Shown: one piece after another, positions 57,284-64,000 of the stretch
Numbering within the stretch: position 1 is the first letter of the stretch
Layout of the letters: each line of letters begins with the position of its first letter
Assembly (NCBI GenBank): GCA_026826555.1
Contig: JAKSZT010021121.1
Coordinates: forward strand, 1,496,470 to 1,560,469
Direction of reading: 5' to 3'
DNA: 64,000 bases
Origin: Tolypeutes matacus
Lineage: Eukaryota > Chordata > Mammalia > Cingulata > Chlamyphoridae
Translations under genes and position numbers: made by a program
Notes under the pieces: model-generated
The model's database searches: none
Told to the model about the DNA's origin: nothing
What the model saw: the letters and a program-made list of their open reading frames with translations, nothing else

Positions 57284-57396
57284 TGGGCCTGGCCTGCACT
57301 TCACCTGGGCCACTTCATCTCCAGGAGACAGAGCTGCCACCATGAGCGCCAGGGTCACAGCCGGCTCTTCTCAGCACCTGCCATCGTGTCTGTGAT
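57284..57396 (-). other. AKNA: Probable AKNA 5' UTR part of exon
   Basis: A possible acceptor (TGCCCCAGCAG) would place the exon start at 57396. If so, the leader contains a 10-codon upstream frame, ATG at 57384 to TGA at 57355. Both points are inferred. Confidence 0.4.
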
Positions 57397-57474
57397 CTGC
57401 TGGGGCACAATCAAGGCACAGCATTAATTCTTGAGTCTCCTCCTTTACTTAGAAGAAAAAGTGACCAGCAGGGA

Positions 57475-57645
57475 CTGTGGAATTGGACGGGCTGGCTTCA
57501 ACTCCTGACCCCATCCCCTCTCAGCAGAGCCTTCATTTTCCTTGTCAGTAACACTGGGGTAGCAAGTCCTCTCTCCCCCAAGGGTTTTGTCAGATTTGAG
57601 ATACAGGATGGAGAGCCCAGTGGCTCGCACGCCAGCAGGTGTCCA
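57475..57645 (+). repeat. MIR SINE fragment
   Basis: GGAATTGGACGGGCTGGCTT, CAACTCCTGACCCCATCCCC, CATTTTCCTTGTCAGTAACA resemble MIR in degraded form. Confidence 0.55.
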
Positions 57646-57999
57646 GTGCAGGCCAGCTACCGTTAGAGTTCGGCTCTCAGCAGAACTCACAGCCCGCGGG
57701 CAGGAAGGTGAATAACCAGGCAACAAGCTAAGGTGAGAAGTGGCAGGGGGAGCTGGGGGCTTGGGGCCCTGGGTAGGCCTGGGAACGAGTCAGGCAATGG
57801 CCCCATGTAGAAGCCCTTTCCTCTGCTGACCTTCCCTGACTTCCCTCAGGAAGAATTAGAGTGGGAGTGAGGGAATGGTAAAAAGAGCATTTCCATACCC
57901 GAAAGAATTGAAAGCAGGTACTCAAACACACACTGGCACTCGCACTCGAATGTTGACAGCATCACTATTCACAGTAAACAAAAGGAGCAAAAAAACAAC

Positions 58000-58160
58000 C
58001 CAAATGATATTTGACATTATAAATGTCAAATGATATTTATTTAAATGATAATGATATTATCAAAATGATATCAATGATATTATCATTTAATGATATTTAA
58101 TGATAATGACATTATAAATGTCAAATGATATTTATTTAAACGATAATGATATTAGAAATT
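58000..58160 (+). repeat. AT-rich direct duplication (47-nt copies, 95-nt period)
   Basis: The block starting GACATTATAAATGTCAAATG occurs at 58013-58059 and 58108-58154 with one mismatch. Between them are shorter TGATATT-type repeats, several self-complementary. Confidence 0.9.
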
Positions 58161-58514
58161 ATAACAGTGAGGTGGAGCCGGTGGCCACTGGACACTTTCA
58201 GGGCAGGGAGGGGATGTGCAGTTGAAATACAGGGGCTTTTTCGGGACTTGGGGGTTGTCCTGAGTGTCGTTGTGGCGACGGATGTAGGCCATTTTAAATC
58301 AGCACACACCACTCAGAACTGTGTGGGAGAGAGTGTGGTCTACGATGTGAACTGTGGTCTAGGGTTGGTGGCAAGGCCCCAGGATGTGTAAGTCCATTGA
58401 GGGTGGTGGGCCATACTTGTGGGAGATGTTTGTGTGGGATGTGGTGGGAGGTATGGGAGGTGGGCAACCTGGGAATCCCAGTGGGTTCCGTGTAATATTT
58501 TAGGTAATCTAAGC

Positions 58515-58690
58515 ACCTCTTCAAATATATTTATATATATATAAATAACATTTTTATAAGCAAATGCACATATATGCATATATATTTATATATCATTTTA
58601 CAAATATTGGTATATATTGTGAAAATTTTGATTTTTACCCACAATAAAAAAATAAAAAATTAAAAAAATAAAAATAAATAAATAAACAAC
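58515..58690 (+). repeat. AT-rich simple repeats
   Basis: (TA)n-rich runs near 58527-58625 and an (AAATA)n stretch at 58645-58686. Confidence 0.9.
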
Positions 58691-59065
58691 CCAAATGACT
58701 GTCAACAGATGAATGGATAAGCAAAATGCAGGACACACATACAATGGAGTATTATACAGTCGTTAAAAGGAATGAAGTACTAAAACAGGTTACAATGCGG
58801 TTGACTGTCAAAAATGTTATGCTATAGGAAAGCAGCAGATACAACAGGTCACATATTGTACATGAAATATCCAGAATTGGACAATCTATAGAATCAGAAA
58901 GCAGAGTGGGGGTGGCCTGGGACTGGGGGAAGGAGGAATTCTGGAACCAGGCAGTGCTGGTGTTGCACATTCAACATTGAGAATGTATGAAACGCCACTG
59001 AGTTGTCCACTGTAAAATGGTTAATTTTCTGTTATGAGAATTTCATCTCAATAAAAAAAATATTT
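58687..59065 (+). repeat. LINE-1 3' end
   Basis: AACCCAAATGACTGTCAACA, GGAGTATTATACAGTCGTTA, GGACAATCTATAGAATCAGA and GAATTTCATCTCAATAAAAA are LINE-1 3' sequence in sense orientation with A-rich end. Confidence 0.9.
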
Positions 59066-60190
59066 TAGAAAACCATTCCAGGGAGTAGGCGAGGTAGGGA
59101 AAGGGGAGTGTGTTTGGTGGATATGGAATGTGTATAAATAAAAGTAATAGCCAAAAGAACAAAGTTATTAAAGGATTTTTTAAGAAAGAGCATTCCCAGC
59201 TGAGCATGTGCCAAGCCTGGAGGAGGCAGAGAGGTTGCTGCCAGCTGCCTGCCTGAGCAGGGAGGACAGAGGTGGGTGCTCTGGGCAGCGGGGCTGTGGG
59301 AACAGAAGAGGTGGGGAGCCAGATCCAGCAGGGTGTGAAGTGCTCCCACATCAGGGGGCAGCACCACCAGGGATGCAGCTTAGAGGCTTCTCTCTGGCAG
59401 CTCTGGCAGAATGAACAAGAACTAGAGAGACTGGCTACAGAGGGACCCGTTAGGATGTATGGCAGGGGAAGGGCTGTGCAATTCTACCCTCCGTCCCTGC
59501 CTTCTTTCTATGCCCTCCATCTCCCCTGTTTGCCTTTGGCTGCTCATCTCCTTTCCCGCCCTCTCCTGCTATCCTCAACATCCCCCAAGGGTCTCCTCTG
59601 CGCCAAGCACTGTGCAAGGCCCTGGAAACACAAGGACAAACCAGGAAGGCGGGGCCCCACCCAGGGAGATGCCAGTCAGGGAGGTCTCAAAGAACCATAG
59701 CAAGGCAGCGTCACGGGGCCTCTGGGTTGGCTCCCACAAAGGCCTTGTCTATGGACCTGAAGACTGAGGCCCAGGTGGTAGAGGGGCCTTGCCCAAAGCC
59801 ACAGCGGTCAGGACAGAGCCGTTCTTCCCTCCACCCAGAGAAAACAATGGAGGGTAACTCCAGGCCTCGGGGCGGGCATGTCTGTTTTCAGCCTCCTGAG
59901 CACTTGGATCCTGGTCAGGAGCCTTGGCTTGCACGGTTGAGAACAGTCAGCAGGCAACTCTTTCTGGACAGAGAGTTCCCGGGGGAATGGTGCAGTCTGC
60001 GAAAAGGCTGACTTCTCGAGGGCTGGAGTAGGGGCAGAGAAGAATATTCTCCCCGCCTGCTCCCCGGATGGCGGTTCAGTGGCCTCCACACTCTCTCCCC
60101 AAACGCAGAAACCTAGAATTTCCTCCAGGTCACTGTGCACTCCTGCCCGTAGCCCCCACCGCATGGCTGGTGCCCACTCTGCACTGGCCA
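59066..60190. other. Upstream AKNA region without recognised features
   Basis: Moderately GC-rich sequence. 59195-59330 has the look of an old repeat. I see no supported exon. Confidence 0.4.
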
Positions 60191-60194
60191 GGGC

Positions 60195-60360
60195 TAGGAG
60201 CTTTACCTTCATGACCTCAATCCACCTTCATTCTAACATAGGCCAGAAAATATCGTGCAGATGCAGAAACTAAAGCTCAGCCTGGTCTAACGCCTTGACC
60301 AAGATCATGCAGCTGGGTAAGGGACAGAGCAAGACTTGGAACTGTCAATTTTGGCCTGGT
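60195..60360 (-). repeat. MIR SINE fragment
   Basis: GATGCAGAAACTAAAGCTCA and CCAAGATCATGCAGCTGGGT are antisense MIR. Confidence 0.65.
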
Positions 60361-60520
60361 GGCCTCTAGATTTTTTAAAATCACAATCCATCCATAAAAA
60401 TATGTTGGCTAACACCTCCAAAATATGTATATTCTTTGTAACTTCCTATTCATATATTCTCACACTAATACATGCATGAGAAAATTACATCTAAAAATAA
60501 ATGTTTTAAAAATGCAATAG

Positions 60521-60709
60521 AGGGAAGTGGCTGTGGCTCAATCAGTAGGGCTCCCATTTACCATATGGGAAGCCCCGGGTTCGGTTCCCGGGGCCTCCTG
60601 GTGAAGGCAAGCCCACCCGCACGGCGTGGTTAGCTGACCCAGCGAGCACAAGCAGCAAGGGGGGGATAAATGAATAAATAAATAAAATCTTAAAAAAAAA
60701 AAAAAAAAA
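60521..60709 (+). repeat. Short DAS-type SINE, young
   Basis: AGGGAAGTGGCTGTGGCTCA and GGGTTCGGTTCCCGGGGCC form the head, then GCACAAGCAGCAAG, (AATA)n and poly(A). GCAATAG flanks both ends (60514-60520 and 60710-60716). Near-identical to the copy at 11737. Confidence 0.94.
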
Positions 60710-60764
60710 GCAATAGAAAAATATTTTTTAAATAGAAGTTCTAATCCTTGTTTCCCATACCCTG

Positions 60765-60900
60765 TGCCAGTCTTTGAAATCCCTACCAGCAGTTCTTCAT
60801 CCTGAGTGTACTTTAAGAATACAGATTGCTGAGTCAATCTGACTCAGTGGCCCTGGGACAGGGCCCAGGAATCTGCATTTTAAACCAGGCCCCCAGGCAA
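60765..60900. repeat. MER5A-like hAT relic
   Basis: GACTCAGTGGCCCTGGGACA, GGGCCCAGGAATCTGCATTT and TAAACCAGGCCCCCAGG are MER5A-type text. Confidence 0.65.
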
Positions 60901-63900
60901 AACTCTCTCTTTGAAGTTACTGCACCTCTGCCTCCTGTAACTCTGCTGGCAGGTGTAGGAGGTGCTGAGGCTGAGCCGTTGCTCTTCTATTTCTGAAACC
61001 TGGGCCGGGGAAGGCGTGCGGTTTTCTATCTTTTCTAAGGGCTTTTTTCTAGCCCTGCCACGGAGCAGCCTGCCCAATCACAGAGGCCTTTGGGTGCAGA
61101 AAGAGGAACATCTGTCTCTTGGGATGAGTCAGTCAGCACAGAAATCTCACTGTTCACGTCAGTGGTACTGCGGTTACTGGTGGAGTTTTGCAAATGTTCC
61201 CAGGCTCCTAAACCTGTGAGCCTTTCCTGAGCAAGGCCTCTGCCTTCCACGCAAGCTGCAGCCCTCAGTGCTGCAGAGCCCTGAGGGGTGTGGTGTGCAG
61301 GCATGCACCTGGTCAGTCAGTCAGTCAACAAACACCCATTAATGCCCACCACATGGCAACCCCGAGCTGGGACAAGAGGACGAGTTTGCTCGGCTGCTGT
61401 GAAGGAGAAGCAGGCTGGGCATCAGGAGGCCGAGCCTCTGCCCAGGTGCTGCTACCACCCGCTGTAAAATGCTGGGCTCTCCCCTCACTTCTAGGGCTTA
61501 AATTTTCTGCACTGCCAGACAGGGAGAGTGCCACATGCTTTTGCTGTCACAAGGGGGCATCGCCCTGCTAGGGCGAGTGGGGAGGCAGGGGCCTGGCTGA
61601 ATGAACTTGGCTGTTCCTAGTGGCTCCCAAGAGCACCAGCCTCAGAACAGTCACCCTCCCCTGGCCCCTCTGCAACTACTTTCCAAACAACCTAGTTGGT
61701 GCAAATTAACTTCAAAAAAGCCTATGACTTCCTACTATGTGCCAGGCACCACCCAAGTTACAGAAAATAAAGATGAGTAAAAGCGTCCCAAAACCTCAAG
61801 TAGGGAGCAGGGTACCACCATAGAAAGGTTACTGAAGGAGGAAACGCTGGCATGGGGCTGGAGAAGCAGAGGATTTGACGAGAGAAGCCGGGAAGGGCAT
61901 TCCAGGCAGGCGGAGAGCTCAGGCCAAGGCACCGGGTCTGGGCGCGCGATGAGAACTTGCAGGAAGGAGTGCAGGGCCCCTGGAGGCCAAAGGCAGGGGC
62001 TGTTCTGAGTCAGCTTCACGGGGCAGCAGGGTTGCTCCTGTGATGGGGAGCATTAGGCCCCCCCACTTTGTGGTCTCCAGTGCCGGGTGGGCTGGCCTCG
62101 TCTCCCCGGGCCACCCCACTGTCCCCTCAGCTGCTCCCAAGCCCAGGCTCAGCCCTCGGAACTGCCTGGACTCACAGCCTCTCCTCTGCCCCCAGCAACC
62201 GCCCAGCCCACCTGTGTCCCTGTGCCTTCTGAAGCCCTTTCCCTCCTGCCTGGGTGGCCTGCCCTCCTGTGCCCCTCAACCCTGCCATCTCCCATTTGGG
62301 GAAGCTAGGGTGCAGAGAGGCAGCAAGGCTTTCACAAGCCCTCGCAGCCAGGAAGGTTGGTGACCCTGAACCCAAGGCTGTCAGGCAAGTTCGGGCAGGA
62401 GGAAGGGGAAGGAAGGCGCCCTCCCACCCCCACATCGAGTAGCTGGGCCCCTCCAAACGGGCTGGGCTGTCAGCCTCAGGGTCCTCAAGTCGGCTCCCTC
62501 CCTGGCCGGCTGGCAGGGCCCAGACCTGAAACTCTCTGGGGCCTCCCACCAGCCAGAGAGAAACCCGCCCCACAAGCACCAGCCCACCCACTCCCTCTGC
62601 CCCCAGCCCCTCTCAAGCAGCAGAGGCCCAGGAGAATGGGGAAGGCGGCCCGGGTGGGGGGACTCAGGTCCCCCTGGGTCTGCTGGCCTTCGAAATGCCC
62701 CCGACTCCCCTCCTTGCCTCCTCGCTGCAGAAGTGGGCCGCTCCTTGGGTGGGGGCCCAGGCTGCCCCTCCGGTCCTGCTCCCCACCCAGCTATCATCTG
62801 ACGCCCCTCGGCAGCCCGTGGGATTAACTCTCCATGTGCAGATGGGGAACCCCAAGCCAAGAGAGGGAACACTTGCCCAAGTTCACACCGAAAGCAGAAC
62901 GACAGCTAGAAAATCCCCCTAAAATCCACCCTTGCCCCATGGAGGGCAGCGATGAGGCTGCCACAGCTTTGACTTCCTGACTGGGTTGGTCCCTCTGCCT
63001 CGGGCTGTCCCAGAGAGCCTGTGACTGGCCCGTCAGGCGGGAAGGCGGCCTCCCCTGCCCGCTCCGCTCCCTTACCTCTCTCAGGCTCCACCACCATCCT
63101 GCCGGCTCAGGGGACCTGCCTGGGAGGTCTTTGTTCCAAATCTGGGGAGCCCCCTGCCTCCATCGTGTCCTGGCCCACCTCCAGGCCGCTCTGCCAGCCC
63201 AAGCTGCTGCTCACAGACAAGCATCGCTCCCCACTTCTCCCCGCCCCTGCCTGGGCTGAGGCCACGGCAGGAAGCGCTCAGCCTGATTTCCTACAAGTGT
63301 TTGTCAGAAGGAGGGGGTTTGTCTGCGTGCAGAGTGAGAGCTGAAGGAGCTTAACCCCTTGTAGGCCCAGAGAAGGATTCACAGAAGCTTCTGAAGTCAG
63401 GCCTTGGGACTGTCTCAGCCAAGGCCCTCAAGATCAGATCGAGAGACCGAAGCCCAGAGAAGGCCAGAGGCTTGGCCAAGGTCGCACAGCATGCTCTTCC
63501 CTGACGCAGCCCCTCTGCCCTAGACCTTCTTCAACTGGAGCCAAGGCTCCTTTCCTCGCTGGGCCTTGGTGTCTACCTATACAATGGGAGCTCAGACTTG
63601 ATGTTTACCCAGAGCCCTTCCAGCTCCTATTCTCTGGCCGGTCTGCCAACATGTAACCAGACATCTCAGGGAGGCTACAACCATTCCTGCACCCCACCCA
63701 GTGTCCCTGCTGCATGGATTTCCCAGGTGGCGTGGAGGTGGGAAATTAGTTGATCAGGGGACTTGCCCCTGTTTTAAGTACCTTTCCAGGACAAGACACA
63801 GATTTATCCCACTGGGCAAGTAGCCTTTCCTCGAACCTCCTGTTTACTCATTTATTCATTCAGCAGGTACTTACTCAGCTCCGACTGTGTGCCAAGCACT

Positions 63901-64000
63901 TTTCCAGGTGCCCCAGGAACATGGCAGTGCACAAGACAGGCAAACCCCTGCTCTATTTCTATAATTCCAGGGGGAGAGGTATGAACAAAACAGAGCAGGG
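60901..64000. other. Region upstream of AKNA, GC-rich; promoter not located
   Basis: From about 61880 to 63250 the sequence is GC-rich with scattered CpG, but not dense enough for me to call a CpG island by eye. MIR-like pieces lie near 62820-62915, 63420-63500 and 63530-63620. The AKNA 5' exon(s) could lie here; I cannot mark them. Confidence 0.4.
62815..62915 (-). repeat. MIR SINE fragment
   Basis: CATGTGCAGATGGGGAACCC and CTTGCCCAAGTTCACACCGA are antisense MIR. Confidence 0.55.

Noticed and set aside
61880..63250. AKNA CpG-island promoter
   Set aside because: The stretch is GC-rich, but CpG is not clearly enriched by eye and I found no 5' exon with a convincing donor; left as an unlocated promoter.

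Overview
This is mammalian nuclear DNA. Repeated copies of a tRNA-derived SINE with a DAS-type head (GGGAAGCGGATGTGGCTCAA, then GGTTCGATTCCC and a short A-rich tail) point to a xenarthran: armadillo, sloth or anteater. I favour armadillo, but only weakly. The gene order is COL27A1, ORM, AKNA, the order I know from human 9q32. Coding frames are intact, splice sites obey GT/AG and exon phases match throughout, so this is a functional locus.

Layout. (1) 1-5690, plus strand: the 3' end of COL27A1, with three exons of the C-terminal propeptide domain (790-899, 2256-2474, 3770-3916), a 3' UTR of about 1.8 kb and an AATAAA signal at 5662. (2) 5691-14479: intergenic, repeat-rich, with an old antisense LINE-1 that carries an ERV class I solo LTR, which itself carries a SINE; also L2, MIR and MER5-type copies. 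(3) 14480-17810, plus strand: a compact six-exon ORM gene (alpha-1-acid glycoprotein, 201 residues) with a TATA box and AATAAA; only one ORM copy is present. (4) 17811 to about 19640: short intergenic gap between the convergent ORM and AKNA genes. (5) About 19640-57396, minus strand: AKNA with 21 coding exons (1408 residues by my exon chain), introns full of MIR, L2, LINE-1 and hAT-type relics. (6) 57397-64000: upstream of AKNA's first coding exon, expected to be intron 1 and/or the promoter. I could not place the 5' untranslated exon(s) or the transcription start.

The three genes do not form an operon-like unit. COL27A1 makes a cartilage fibrillar collagen, ORM a secreted acute-phase lipocalin, and AKNA a centrosomal microtubule organiser first described as an AT-hook transcription factor. 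Most of the remaining DNA is interspersed repeat. I found no wholly new system. The observations I consider most worth checking are: loss of the AT-hook core glycine in AKNA; a paired CxxC module near the AKNA C terminus; dimeric SINEs with two tRNA-like heads; the LINE/LTR/SINE nest; and an unexplained 110-bp insert with a perfect 8-bp flanking duplication.
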